In this document: positions 1 through 8,895 of the stretch, piece by piece | Layout of the letters: every line of letters begins with the position of its first letter | How positions within the stretch are numbered: position 1 is the stretch's first letter | NCBI RefSeq assembly: GCF_000202635.1 | Contig: NC_015125.1 | Location: 2,108,001-2,172,000, forward strand | DNA from: Microbacterium testaceum StLB037 | GTDB lineage: Bacteria > Actinomycetota > Actinomycetes > Actinomycetales > Microbacteriaceae | Direction: 5' to 3' | Length of the DNA: 64,000 nt | Made by a program: the position numbers and the translations under genes | Notes under the pieces: model-generated | The model's database searches: none | Told to the model about the DNA's origin: nothing | The model's input: only the letters and a program-made list of their open reading frames with translations

Positions 1-566
1 AGCTCTCGAGCGAACAGGCCGAGGGCGATCTTGGATGCCGCGTAGGCGCGCTGGCCGTTGTAGCCGCGGGCGCTCTCCAGGTCGTCCCAGTCGATGCGAC
101 CGCGGGCGGCGGCGACGCTCAGCTGCGTGACCACCCGCGCCCCGCCGGTTCTCAGGAGCGGCAGCAGGTGTCCGACGAGAGCGACGTGGCCGAGGTGGTT
201 CGTCCCGAACTGCAGCTCGTGCCCGTCGACGGTCGTCTGCCGCTCCGGCGGGGTCATGACCCCGGCGTTGTTGACGAGCAGGTGCACCGGCATCCCTCCC
301 TCCCGCAGGGCGGCACCGAACGCCGCCACGGACTCGAGAGACGCGAGGTCGAGATCATGCACCTCGATCCGCGCGGAGGGGTGACGATCCCGGATGCCAC
401 GCGCCGCCCGCTCGCCCTTCTCCCGGTTGCGGACGGGGAGCACCAGCTCGGCCCCGGCCGCCGCGAGGCGCTCGGCCATGACGAGTCCCATGCCGTCGCT
501 GCCGCCGGTCAGGACGACGCGGCGGTCGGCGAGGGAGGGGAGGGGAAAGGTGATGTCGCGGGTCAT
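1..566 (-). CDS. SDR family oxidoreductase (partial)
   Basis: Short-chain dehydrogenase/reductase of the retinol-dehydrogenase-like type; an NAD(P)-dependent oxidoreductase whose substrate cannot be told from sequence. The product begins MTRDITFPLPSLADRRVVLT. It has the nucleotide-binding glycine motif TGGSDGMG near residue 20, the NNAG motif followed by VMTPP near residue 98, and the active-site region YAASK close to the window edge. About 188 residues are visible; the gene runs off base 1, so the C-terminus is missing. The ATG at 566 is preceded by GGAG-like bases on the minus strand. A MmyB-type regulator gene is divergent at 718, and SDR genes are common targets of such regulators in actinobacteria, so local control is plausible. 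The family is certain; the reaction is not. Confidence 0.85.
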   Translation of the reverse strand, partial: MTRDITFPLPSLADRRVVLTGGSDGMGLVMAERLAAAGAELVLPVRNREKGERAARGIRDRHPSARIEVHDLDLASLESVAAFGAALREGGMPVHLLVNNAGVMTPPERQTTVDGHELQFGTNHLGHVALVGHLLPLLRTGGARVVTQLSVAAARGRIDWDDLESARGYNGQRAYAASKIALGLFARE

Positions 567-717
567 GGGGGCTCCTCGTTCGGTCGTCGCCCCAGCATCA
601 CGTGATCGTCGGCGCGGAGACAGGGCCTGTCGATCCCCGGCTCGCGAGGCCCGGGTTCGTGAGAGGGGGATCGGCGCGCCCTGGTTCGTGGCGGCCCGGG
701 ACGGTAGACAGGACCCC

Positions 718-1557
718 GTGATCGATCGAGCCGCGCTGGCGGACTTCCTGCGCACGCGCCGCGAGGCGCTGCAGCCCGAGGACGTGGGCCTGCCCCGCGG
801 CGTGCGGCGGCGCACCCGCGGCCTGCGGCGCGAAGAAGCCGCCGCGCTCAGCCATATGTCGACCGACTATTACGCCCGCCTCGAGCGAGAGCGCGGACCG
901 CAGCCGTCGGAGCAGATGCTGGCATCCATCGCCCAGGGGCTCCACCTGTCGCGCGCAGAGCGCGATCACCTGTTCCGCTTGGCCGGGCACGTGCCCTCCG
1001 AGCACGGGCTCGACGGGGAGCACATCAGCCCGGGGCTCCTCCGCGTGCTCGATCGCCTCGACGACACCCCGGCGGAGGTCGTCACCGAACTCGGCGAGAC
1101 TCTGCGGCAGTCTCGCCTCGGCGTCGCCCTGATGGGCGACGCGGGTCTCCGCCATGGACCGATGCGGAGCCTCGGCTACCGCTGGTTCGCCGACCCGGCC
1201 TCGCGTGCGGTGTACGCCCCGGACGACCACGCGTTCCTCAGCCGTCTCTTCGCATCGGGGCTGCGCGAGATCGTCGGTCGACGCGGACCCGGGTCTCGCG
1301 CCGCGGGTCTCGCCGACGACCTGCTGCGCCGGAGCGAGGAGTTCCGCGCGCTGTGGGCTCTCCACGAGGTGGGGCTTCGGGCGAAGGACACCAAGCACTT
1401 CCTGCACCCGACCGTGGGAGAGATCGAGGTGCACTGCCAGACGCTGACCGACCCCGGAACGAGCCACTCGCTGCTCGTCTACACCGCGGCACCGGGGACG
1501 GAGAGCGCCGAGAAGCTGCGGCTGCTGGCCGTGGTCGGGCCCGGCGTCCCCGCGTGA
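718..1557 (+). CDS. XRE/MmyB-family transcriptional regulator
   Basis: DNA-binding regulator of 279 residues. An N-terminal Xre-type helix-turn-helix (about residues 10-80, with the typical stretch RRTRGLRREEAAALSHMSTD) is followed by a MmyB-like ligand-binding domain to the end (GYRWFADPASRAVY, then the VHC-like strand near the C-terminus). The reading frame is open far upstream, but homology begins at IDRAALADFLR, so I choose the GTG at 718 over the earlier in-frame starts. Such proteins usually sit next to, and control, an SDR or similar small-molecule enzyme; here the divergent partial SDR gene at 566 is the obvious candidate. The ligand is unknown. The 151 bases between the two starts must hold both promoters, but I see no clear operator there. 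Confidence 0.85.
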   Translation: MIDRAALADFLRTRREALQPEDVGLPRGVRRRTRGLRREEAAALSHMSTDYYARLERERGPQPSEQMLASIAQGLHLSRAERDHLFRLAGHVPSEHGLDGEHISPGLLRVLDRLDDTPAEVVTELGETLRQSRLGVALMGDAGLRHGPMRSLGYRWFADPASRAVYAPDDHAFLSRLFASGLREIVGRRGPGSRAAGLADDLLRRSEEFRALWALHEVGLRAKDTKHFLHPTVGEIEVHCQTLTDPGTSHSLLVYTAAPGTESAEKLRLLAVVGPGVPA

Positions 1558-1660
1558 GGCCGGGGCGGTGCCCGCGCCCGAGCTCGTACCCGTGCGTCCG
1601 CGCCCGCCCGCGCCCGCCGGCATCCGCCTGCGCCCGCCGCGCGGCGGGTAGCGTGCTGAC

Positions 1661-2827
1661 ATGCGCGAGAACGTCCGCCGGGTGCGGCGCCCGGCCACCG
1701 GCGGAGCCCCGGCGTTCGACCTGACGTACGTGCGCTCCGGGCCGCGCGGGGCGACGCCCGTGCTCGTGATCCCGGGCGGGCCGGGACTCGCCTCGGTGCT
1801 GCCGTACCGGGGCCTCCGGCGCTGGGCCGCCCGGGGCGGGCTGGACCTGATCATGGTCGAGCACCGCGGTGTCGGTCGCTCCCGCAACGACCTGGCCGGC
1901 GATCCCCTTCCCCCCGAGGCCATGCGCATCACGGAGGTGCTCGACGATCTCGCGGCGGTGCTCGACGCGGAGGGTGTCGACCGCGCGGTGATCGTCGGCT
2001 CGTCGTACGGCAGTTACCTCGCCATGGCGTTCGGGGCTCGGCATCCGGAGCGGGTCCATGCCATGCTGCTCGATTCCGCCCTGCAGTCGGCCCATGACAT
2101 CGATCTTGAGCGCGCGTGCCTGCGGGAGCTGTTCTGGGATGCCGACGACGACATGGCGCGCGGGGTGAAGCGCCTCGTGGCCGCCGGGGTCTCGGAGCGG
2201 ATCGTGCTCGACATCGTCCGCGCCGCCTACGAGCTCGGCGGAACCGACCTCGTACACCCCCTCGTGCGGCACCGGCCCGGATTCGCGTGGCGCGCCCTGG
2301 GCGCCTACGCCACGCGCGACGCCGAGATCGCGCGGTTCCCGGGGATCTACGAGTTCGACCTCGTGGGCACGATCGCGTTCCGCGAGCTGGGCTACGGCGG
2401 CACCCCCGACGGCCACCCGCTCGATCCCGCGCGCACCTACCTCCCTCTCGCGCCCCGCTACCCGGCGTTCGTCGGAGAGCCGTACGACCTCATCGAGGCG
2501 GTCCGCTCCTTCGACTGGCCGCTCGTGGTGCTCTCGGGAGACCGCGACCTGCGCACCCCGTCGGCGATCGCCGAGCGGGTGGTCGCGGCGGCACCGGATG
2601 CCACCCTCGTGCGCATCCACAACGGCCACAGCGCCCTCGACACCCACCCGATGGCGCTGCTCAACGCGGTCCGACGGCTGGTTCGGGGCCAGCAGGACCG
2701 CCTCCCCGGCGACGAGCCCGCCCTCGACCGCCTGCCTCGGAAGGGGCTGTCGGCTGCCTTCCCCGGCCTCCTGCTGCACATCGCGCACCTCGACGCCCTG
2801 CTCCGCCGGCGCGTGCTGCGCCGCTGA
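1661..2827 (+). CDS. alpha/beta-fold hydrolase (proline-iminopeptidase-like)
   Basis: Cytoplasmic alpha/beta hydrolase of 388 residues, related to proline iminopeptidase/tricorn-interacting enzymes. The oxyanion segment IPGGPG lies near residue 37. The nucleophile elbow GSSYGS is at about 113-118 (Ser115). The acid is probably the Asp in SGDRDLRTP, and the base the His in IHNGHSALD near residue 325. The spacing fits the family, with the cap domain in between. No signal peptide is present, so the substrate is likely a short peptide or small ester. The gene stands alone, with about 100 bases before it and 195 after it. The fold is certain; the specific peptidase activity is only suggested. Confidence 0.8.
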   Translation: MRENVRRVRRPATGGAPAFDLTYVRSGPRGATPVLVIPGGPGLASVLPYRGLRRWAARGGLDLIMVEHRGVGRSRNDLAGDPLPPEAMRITEVLDDLAAVLDAEGVDRAVIVGSSYGSYLAMAFGARHPERVHAMLLDSALQSAHDIDLERACLRELFWDADDDMARGVKRLVAAGVSERIVLDIVRAAYELGGTDLVHPLVRHRPGFAWRALGAYATRDAEIARFPGIYEFDLVGTIAFRELGYGGTPDGHPLDPARTYLPLAPRYPAFVGEPYDLIEAVRSFDWPLVVLSGDRDLRTPSAIAERVVAAAPDATLVRIHNGHSALDTHPMALLNAVRRLVRGQQDRLPGDEPALDRLPRKGLSAAFPGLLLHIAHLDALLRRRVLRR

Positions 2828-3022
2828 TCCGCGGCGCCGGGGCGTGGCATCCGGATCTCGTGCGGGACGCCCTGGCTCGAGAACACGCGCGTCGGGGACC
2901 TCCGCGGGACGATGCAGGGCCCGTGGGCCCGTCGCCGTGAGCGGCGCGGGACGGCACGACCCGCGCGGAGTGCCGTGTCAAGGATCTGGCCGAACCCGGA
3001 CCCCGGGCCCAAGCTGACGCGC

Positions 3023-4069
3023 GTGACCGACGGCGACCATCCCCGCTTCCCCCTCCTGCTCCCACCCGACACGGCCGGCCTCGACGGCATGCGCGCGACG
3101 CTGACGGGGGCGGATGCCGTCGGCGACCTCGGTACCGACCTCGCCGCCACGCTCGCCTGGGTGACGAGCGTCGCGCGGCCGCACTCCCTCGCGACGACCT
3201 GGGAGCTGCTCGCCTCGGTCGCTGCGCGCGACGTCGCCGCGGCGAGGATGCTGGAGCCGCACCTCGACGCCCTCGCGATCCTCGACGAAGCCGCTGCGGC
3301 CGGGTTCGCACCCGACCTCGACACGAGCGGATCGTGGGGCGTCTTCGCCGCCGAGGGCCCGGGGATGCGACTCGAGGCGAGACGGGATGCCGGCACCTGG
3401 ACGCTGCACGGCACGAAACCCTGGTGCTCCCTCGCCGCCGACCTCGACCGCGCGCTGGTGACCGCGTGGGTCGATGACACGCACCGGCAGCTCTTCGCCC
3501 TCGACCTGCGCGACCCCGCCGTGACGGCGCGCCCCGGACCGTGGCACGCCCGTGGACTCGAGCGGGTCGTCAGCGCGCCGATCGACGTCGACGGCGCTCC
3601 GGCCGTCCCGGTGGGGGATGCCGGGTGGTACCTGCGGCGTCCCGGCTTCGCGCACGGCGGGGTCGGTGTCGCCGCGTGCTGGTGGGGCGGGGCCGTTCCC
3701 CTTCGCGACCCGCTCGCCGCGGCGGCGGCGCGAGACAGCGCCGACCAGCTCTCCCGCGTGCACCTCGCGCGCGCCGACGTCGCGCTGTGGGCCGCGCGCG
3801 CTGTGCTCGTCGAGACCGCGACGGTGTTCGGCGCCGGGGGAGAGGCATCCGAGGGTCTGCGGGCGAACCGCGCGCGCACCGTCGTCGCCGACGCCGTCGA
3901 GACGACCGTCGCCGAGGCCGCGCGTGCCCTCGGCCCGGGACCGCTCGTCGTCGACGAGGCTCATGCCCGCCGGGTCGCCGATCTGCAGGTCTACATCCGG
4001 CAGCACCACGGCGATCGCGACCTCGCGAGGATCGGCGCCGACATCGCGGCGGGGAACGCCGCATGGTGA
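3023..4069 (+). CDS. acyl-CoA dehydrogenase-like protein
   Basis: Protein of 348 residues resembling FAD-dependent acyl-CoA dehydrogenases. Recognisable parts are the middle beta-domain (SGSWGVFAAEGPGM, then LHGTKPWCSLA, the usual G-x-K-x-[FW] step) and the C-terminal helical bundle (AARAVLVETATVF onward). It is shorter than a standard 380-residue enzyme, and I do not see a clear catalytic Glu. It may be a divergent or non-catalytic member, or act on something other than an acyl-CoA. I use the GTG at 3023 because upstream residues are low complexity and unlike the family. Its stop overlaps the next start by seven bases (ATGGTGA at 4063), so it is co-translated with the deacetylase/methyltransferase and glycosyltransferase that follow. 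Confidence 0.7.
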   Translation: MTDGDHPRFPLLLPPDTAGLDGMRATLTGADAVGDLGTDLAATLAWVTSVARPHSLATTWELLASVAARDVAAARMLEPHLDALAILDEAAAAGFAPDLDTSGSWGVFAAEGPGMRLEARRDAGTWTLHGTKPWCSLAADLDRALVTAWVDDTHRQLFALDLRDPAVTARPGPWHARGLERVVSAPIDVDGAPAVPVGDAGWYLRRPGFAHGGVGVAACWWGGAVPLRDPLAAAAARDSADQLSRVHLARADVALWAARAVLVETATVFGAGGEASEGLRANRARTVVADAVETTVAEAARALGPGPLVVDEAHARRVADLQVYIRQHHGDRDLARIGADIAAGNAAW

Positions 4070-5424
4070 GCTTCGATCACCGCGATCCCGGAACCGCCGA
4101 GGACGTCTGGACCGCCGCCCTCGCCCGAGACCTCCCCGCCCTCGACCTCGATGTCGACCGGATCGTCGTCGTGGCCGCGCATCCCGACGACGAGAGCCTC
4201 GGCGCCGCGGGACTCCTCGCCACCGCCGCCGCCCGCGGCATCCCGATCGACCTCCTCGTCGTGTCCGACGGCGAGGGCTCGCACCCCGATTCGCCCACCC
4301 ACAGCCCGGCGACCCTGGCATTGCGCCGCCGCCGAGAGGTGTTCGCCGCGACCGAGATCCTCGGGCTGACGAATGCGCCGATCTTCCTCGGTCTCCCCGA
4401 CGGCGGCGCGGACGAGTACCGGGATGCCATCGCCGCGGCCCTCCACGACACTCTCGACCGCGCTGGTCCGTGCCGTGTGCTCGTGCTGTCGCCGTGGCGC
4501 GGCGACGGGCACCGCGATCACCGCGTGGTGGGCGAGGTCGTCGAGGAGGTCTGCGCCGCGAGGCGGATCCGCTCGCGCGCGTTCCCCATCTGGCTGTGGC
4601 ACTGGGGCGGCCCGGACGACGTCCCGTGGGAGCACGTCGAGCACCTGCCGCTGAGTCCGGACATCCAAGATGCCAAGACCCGCGCGCTCGCCGCGCACAC
4701 GAGCCAGATCCTTCCGCTGTCCGCCGCCCCCGGCGACGAGGAGATGATCCACACCCGCATGCGCGCGCATTTCGACCGGGACAGCGAGGTGTTCTTCGCC
4801 CCGGCCCGTGTGGAACGGCCCTCCGTCGGGCAGGAGTACTTCGACGACATGTACGCGCGGCACGACGACCCGTGGGGCTTCGACTCGCGCTGGTACGAGG
4901 AGCGCAAGCGCACCGTGCTCCTCGCCGCTCTGCCCCGCCACCGCTACCGCTCGGCGTTCGAGGCGGGATGCTCGACGGGGGCACTGACGGTCGAGCTCGC
5001 CGAACGGTGCGACCGGGTGTTCGCGGTCGACCTCGCGCCTGCCGCCCTCGACCGGGCGAGCGAACGCCTGGCCGGACGGGCGAGCGTCGAGCTCCGCCGC
5101 GCGACGCTCCCCGCCGAGTGGCCCGAGGGTGCGTTCGACCTCGTCGTGCTGTCGGAAGTGGCGTATTACTGGGCCGGCGCCGATCTCGACCGGGGTCTCA
5201 CCGCGAGCGTCGGCTCGATGAGCGCCGACGGTCATCTCGTGGCCTGTCACTGGCGGCATCCGGTCGCCGAATACCCGTGGACCGGCGACGACGTGCACGA
5301 CGCGCTCGCCGCGCGCCCCGACCTGGTGCGCCTCGTCCGGCATGAGGAGGAGGACTTCGTGCTCGAGGTCTTCGCGCGCCCCGGTGCGCGGTCGGTGGCG
5401 GCCGAGGCGGGACTCGTGCCGTGA
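4063..5424 (+). CDS. PIG-L deacetylase fused to NodS-like methyltransferase
   Basis: Bifunctional protein of 453 residues. The N-terminal half is a PIG-L/LmbE zinc-dependent N-acetylglucosamine deacetylase with AHPDDE at 39-44 (zinc ligands and base) and the second metal motif GHRDH near residue 148. The C-terminal half, from about residue 258, is a SAM-dependent methyltransferase. Its opening YFDDMYARHDDPWGFDSRWY and motif I (FEAGCSTGALT) are typical of the NodS group that N-methylates glucosamine units. The order suggests deacetylation of an amino sugar and then methylation of the exposed amine. The gene overlaps the acyl-CoA-dehydrogenase-like gene before it, and its TGA overlaps the GTG of the glycosyltransferase after it, so all three should act on one product, probably a glycoconjugate or glycolipid. 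ATG 4063 and GTG 4066 are both possible starts. Confidence 0.85.
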   Translation: MVSFDHRDPGTAEDVWTAALARDLPALDLDVDRIVVVAAHPDDESLGAAGLLATAAARGIPIDLLVVSDGEGSHPDSPTHSPATLALRRRREVFAATEILGLTNAPIFLGLPDGGADEYRDAIAAALHDTLDRAGPCRVLVLSPWRGDGHRDHRVVGEVVEEVCAARRIRSRAFPIWLWHWGGPDDVPWEHVEHLPLSPDIQDAKTRALAAHTSQILPLSAAPGDEEMIHTRMRAHFDRDSEVFFAPARVERPSVGQEYFDDMYARHDDPWGFDSRWYEERKRTVLLAALPRHRYRSAFEAGCSTGALTVELAERCDRVFAVDLAPAALDRASERLAGRASVELRRATLPAEWPEGAFDLVVLSEVAYYWAGADLDRGLTASVGSMSADGHLVACHWRHPVAEYPWTGDDVHDALAARPDLVRLVRHEEEDFVLEVFARPGARSVAAEAGLVP

Positions 5425-6140
5425 GGGCGGTGGCGGTGGTGATCCCCGCGCACGACGAGGAGGCGCTGATCGGGCGCTGCCTCGCCTCGGTGACCCGCGC
5501 GGTGGCGCACGCGCGCGAACGGGAAGCGGGGCTGGCCGCAACGGTCGTCGTCGTGCTCGACGCGTGCACCGACACGACGACCCCGCAGGTGCGACGCTGG
5601 CCGGTCGAGGCGGTCGAGATCTCGGCGCGCAACGTCGGCGCCGCCCGCCGGACAGGCGTCGCGCGCGCTCTCTCGTCCCTCGGGTCCGCTCCGGAGGACA
5701 CCTGGATCGCGATGACGGACGCCGACACCGTCGTGCCCCGAGACTGGATCACGCACCAGCTCGACCTGATGGATGCCGGGATCGACCTTGTCCTCGGAAC
5801 GGTCCGCCCCGACTTCGCCGACCTCAGCGCCCGCCACGCGGCCTACTGGCGCGCGACGCACCACCGGGGTCGGCCGCCGGGCAACGTGCACGGGGCCAAT
5901 CTGGGCGTGCGGGCGAGCACCTACGCCGAAGCCGGTGGCATCCGGGATCTCGTCGCGCACGAGGACGTCGACCTCGTCCGTGCGGTGCGGGCTCTCGGCG
6001 CGCGCGAGCGGGCGAGCGATGTGCACGAGGTCGAGACGTCGGGCCGGTTCACGGGGCGCGCCCCCGCCGGGTACGCCGCGTTCCTGCGTCGGGTGCACGA
6101 CTGGGTGGACGCGCCGCCGCTCGCGGCTCCCGGCGCCTGA
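5421..6140 (+). CDS. family 2 glycosyltransferase
   Basis: GT2-type (GT-A fold) glycosyltransferase of 239 residues. The start motif VVIPAHDEEALIG at residues 6-18 binds the nucleotide. The metal-binding DAD motif is at about 100-102 (MTDADTVVP). The acceptor-site HEDVDLVRAVRALG lies near residue 180. No transmembrane segment is seen, so it is soluble or peripherally bound. Its GTG start overlaps the stop of the deacetylase/methyltransferase gene (GTGA), making it the third gene of the compact unit. Related actinobacterial proteins occur beside PIG-L deacetylases, but the donor and acceptor sugars cannot be read from sequence. Confidence 0.85.
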   Translation: MRAVAVVIPAHDEEALIGRCLASVTRAVAHAREREAGLAATVVVVLDACTDTTTPQVRRWPVEAVEISARNVGAARRTGVARALSSLGSAPEDTWIAMTDADTVVPRDWITHQLDLMDAGIDLVLGTVRPDFADLSARHAAYWRATHHRGRPPGNVHGANLGVRASTYAEAGGIRDLVAHEDVDLVRAVRALGARERASDVHEVETSGRFTGRAPAGYAAFLRRVHDWVDAPPLAAPGA

Positions 6141-6226
6141 ACCATCGGACGAGCGTTCGTCAACCACCTCGGTCGCTCCCGTCGCACCGCGCAGACTGGC
6201 CGTCCCCCGGAACGAGAGGCACCACC

Positions 6227-7408
6227 ATGAAGGCACTGACCTGGCAGGGCACGCGCAACGTGAGCGTCGAGGAGGTCCCCGACCCCGAGATCCTCGAGCC
6301 GACCGACGCGATCGTGAAGATCACCTCGACGGCGATCTGCGGCTCCGACCTGCACCTGTACGAGCTTTTCGGCCCCTTCATCGACAAGGGCGACGTGCTC
6401 GGCCACGAGCCGATGGGCGTCGTCGTCGAGGTCGGCTCGGCCGTGACGAACCTCGCCGTCGGCGACCGCATCGTCGTCCCCTTCAACATCTCGTGCGGAC
6501 ACTGCTTCATGTGCCGCCGCGGCCTGCAATCGCAGTGCGAGACGACGCAGGTGCGCGAGTACGGCAGCGGCGCGGCGCTCTTCGGCTACACCAAGCTCTA
6601 CGGTCAGGTGCCGGGCGGCCAGGCGGAGTACCTGCGGGTGCCGCTCGCCGACTACAACCACATCCGCGTCGGCGACGACCTGCCGGACGACCGCTACCTC
6701 TTCCTCAGCGACATCGTCCCCACCGCCTGGCAGGGCGTGCAGTACGCGAACGTGCCCGAGGGCGGCACGCTCGCGGTCATGGGCCTCGGCCCGGTCGGCC
6801 AGTTCGCCGCCCGCATCGGCGTGCACCTCGGCTACCGCGTGCTCGCGATCGAGCCGGAGGCGGAGCGTCGCGCGATGGCCGAGCGCCACGGCATCCTGAC
6901 CTACGACCTGACCGACACGGTGGTCGACGAGCTGATCGACCTCACCGAGGGGCGCGGAGCGGACGGGATCGTGGATGCCGTCGGCATGGAGGCGCACGGG
7001 AACGGGGCCGTCAAGCTGGCCCAGAACGCCGTCGGGCTGCTTCCCGACGCGCTCGCGCAGAAGCTCATGGACAAGGCCGGCCTCGACCGCCTCGCCGCGG
7101 TCTACGCCTCGATCGACCTCGTGCGCCGCGGCGGCACGGTCTCGCTCAGCGGTGTGTACGCCGGCGAGGCCGACATCCTGCCGATGAAGACGATGTTCGA
7201 CAAGCAGCTGAACTTCCGCATGGGCCAGTGCAACGTCAAGCGCTGGATCGACGACCTGCTGCCGCTGGTCGAAGACCCCGCGGACCCGCTCGGCGTGATG
7301 GACCTTGTCACGCACCACGCCCCGCTCGAGGACGCCCCTCGTCTGTACGAGACGTTCCAGAAGAAGGAGGACGGCTGCATCAAGGTGGTGCTCCGCCCCG
7401 GTTCCTGA
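6227..7408 (+). CDS. zinc-dependent alcohol dehydrogenase (formaldehyde-dehydrogenase-like)
   Basis: Medium-chain, zinc-dependent alcohol dehydrogenase of 393 residues, close to the glutathione-independent formaldehyde dehydrogenase / threonine dehydrogenase branch. Catalytic zinc ligands are Cys38 (AICGSD) and His60-Glu61 (GHEPMG). The structural-zinc cysteines are at about 90, 93, 96 and 104 (CGHCFMCRRG onward). The NAD-binding motif GLGPVGQFAARIG lies near residue 186. A long insert after the Rossmann core is normal for this branch. The ATG at 6227 has the ribosome site GAGAGG seven bases upstream. The gene appears monocistronic, with a strong hairpin (7467-7502) after it. The true substrate could be an aldehyde or a secondary alcohol. 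Confidence 0.88.
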   Translation: MKALTWQGTRNVSVEEVPDPEILEPTDAIVKITSTAICGSDLHLYELFGPFIDKGDVLGHEPMGVVVEVGSAVTNLAVGDRIVVPFNISCGHCFMCRRGLQSQCETTQVREYGSGAALFGYTKLYGQVPGGQAEYLRVPLADYNHIRVGDDLPDDRYLFLSDIVPTAWQGVQYANVPEGGTLAVMGLGPVGQFAARIGVHLGYRVLAIEPEAERRAMAERHGILTYDLTDTVVDELIDLTEGRGADGIVDAVGMEAHGNGAVKLAQNAVGLLPDALAQKLMDKAGLDRLAAVYASIDLVRRGGTVSLSGVYAGEADILPMKTMFDKQLNFRMGQCNVKRWIDDLLPLVEDPADPLGVMDLVTHHAPLEDAPRLYETFQKKEDGCIKVVLRPGS

Positions 7409-7466
7409 CGGCCGGAGCGGCCGCGGTGCCGTGACGCGGCCGGACCGTCCTGCGGAGAACGGCGGT

Positions 7467-7502
7467 GGCACGCCGGGCACGGGTCCTCCGTGGCGGCGTG
7501 CC
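7467..7502. terminator. bidirectional hairpin terminator
   Basis: Nested perfect stem: GGCACGCCG (7467-7475) pairs with CGGCGTGCC (7494-7502), and an inner CACGG/CCGTG pair (7478-7482 with 7488-7492) closes over GTCCT. It lies between two converging genes, the alcohol dehydrogenase and the ATP-grasp gene. There is no T-run, as is usual in high-GC actinobacteria. Confidence 0.6.
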
Positions 7503-7553
7503 GGCCGCGAACTCCGCGGGACGGCACGGCGCCCGACTCCGGATGCCGGGAAG

Positions 7554-8777
7554 TTACACGCGGCCCGCGTGCACGGCCTCGAGGGCCGCGGCGTCCGCGT
7601 CGCTCATGCCGTCGATCGCCTCGCCGTTCCACACGATGTCGTCGCCGAGCGCCGCGAGGATCTCTTTGCGGTCGCCGTGCGAGATCTTCGCGCCGTGGAC
7701 GATCGTGGCCGGGCTCCAGAGCATCGCGGCTCCGTCCCACCACCCCGCGCCCACGTCGCGCACGTGGAGCAGGTCGTGCAGGGTCTTGGGCAGGTGCGAC
7801 AGCGGCTCGGTGAACGCGTCCGCGACGACGGCGAGCGTGATCTGGCGCTCGGTCCCGGGAACGGCGACGACGGGCTCGGCCAGCTCGCCCTCGATGGCCT
7901 TCGACACGTCCTCGGCGTCGAGCAGGATGACACCGTTGGTGGGGCGCGGGTTGCACTCGATGATCTTGTAGTCGGGGGCGGCGTCGGTGCCGTGGTAGAC
8001 GAAGTCGAACGAGATCTGGCCGGTGAACCCGGGGTCGAGGGTGTCGACGATCTGCTGCGTGTAGCGCAGGGTGTCGGTGCTGTCGACGGCGATGAACGCG
8101 ATCGCGGTGGAGTGCGCCCACTGCTCGGCGGCCTTGTAGGTGGTGTGCGCCTGCACCTTGCCGTCGACGACGACGCTGTACGTGCAGACCATCGGCCCGT
8201 CGACGAACGGCTGGACCAGCCACGGCTGCTCGGGGGTGGGGACGCACTCCTCGACGGGGATCTTGCCGGCGAGCGGACCGGTGTTGGTCAGCAGGCCCAC
8301 CCCGCCCCGCGAGAACGCCGCGCGGGCGAAGTAGCGGGGGAAGCTGTCGATCGCGGTGCGCAGCTCCTCGGGGGAGGTGACGATGACCGTCTCGGGGATG
8401 GGCACCCCGGCATCCTGAGCCAGGCGCTGGAAGCTGGCCTTGTCGTGGAGGCGGGCGAGGTCGGCGAACGTGCCGGAGAAGAGGCGGACGCCGGAGGGGA
8501 GATCGGCCACGCGCGCGGCGAGGTAGAAGACCTCCTCGAACGTCGGGATGATCAGGTCGATGTCGTGCTTCTCGACGTAGTCGCCCACCGTGGCGATGAA
8601 GGCGTCGGTCTCGAACCGCGGCGACGGGGTGGCGAGGTGGCCGGCGAGGAAGCGCGAGTGGTTGCCCACCGCTCCGTCGTAGGTGTCGCTGGCGAAGACC
8701 GTGTGGCCGACGCTCCCGAGCTTGCGGATGAGGTCGAGGGCGAAGGTGTTACGGGAACTGGTGACGAGCACGCGCAT
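7554..8777 (-). CDS. ATP-grasp domain protein
   Basis: Protein of 407 residues with an N-terminal Rossmann-like pre-ATP-grasp segment (MRVLVTSSRNTFALDLIRKL) and a central ATP-grasp domain. The ATP-binding lysine region is near residue 110 (KASFQRLAQDAGVPIPETV). The metal-binding strand carries the acidic/Asn motif KIIECNPRPTNG near residue 270. ATP-grasp enzymes join a carboxylate to an amine or thiol through an acyl phosphate; the substrates here are unknown. I start at the ATG at 8777, where homology begins, rather than at the longer in-frame start at 8897. It is divergent, with 118 bases between starts, from a circularly permuted ATP-grasp/alpha-E/transglutaminase operon, which hints at a shared amide-bond-forming role. 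Confidence 0.8.
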   Translation of the reverse strand: MRVLVTSSRNTFALDLIRKLGSVGHTVFASDTYDGAVGNHSRFLAGHLATPSPRFETDAFIATVGDYVEKHDIDLIIPTFEEVFYLAARVADLPSGVRLFSGTFADLARLHDKASFQRLAQDAGVPIPETVIVTSPEELRTAIDSFPRYFARAAFSRGGVGLLTNTGPLAGKIPVEECVPTPEQPWLVQPFVDGPMVCTYSVVVDGKVQAHTTYKAAEQWAHSTAIAFIAVDSTDTLRYTQQIVDTLDPGFTGQISFDFVYHGTDAAPDYKIIECNPRPTNGVILLDAEDVSKAIEGELAEPVVAVPGTERQITLAVVADAFTEPLSHLPKTLHDLLHVRDVGAGWWDGAAMLWSPATIVHGAKISHGDRKEILAALGDDIVWNGEAIDGMSDADAAALEAVHAGRV

Positions 8778-8895
8778 GGAGGCACCCTTGGTCGTGGCGG
8801 CAGACGTAGGCGTCACTCTATCCATCTGCTGTGCCCTCGCGTGAGACGACCGTGGGGAAACCTTCCCGCAACACGGCCCTGAGTAGAGTCGTCGC

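Noticed and set aside
394..717. N-terminal extension of the MmyB-type regulator
   Set aside because: The extra residues are Arg/Pro rich, overlap the divergent SDR gene and do not resemble the family.
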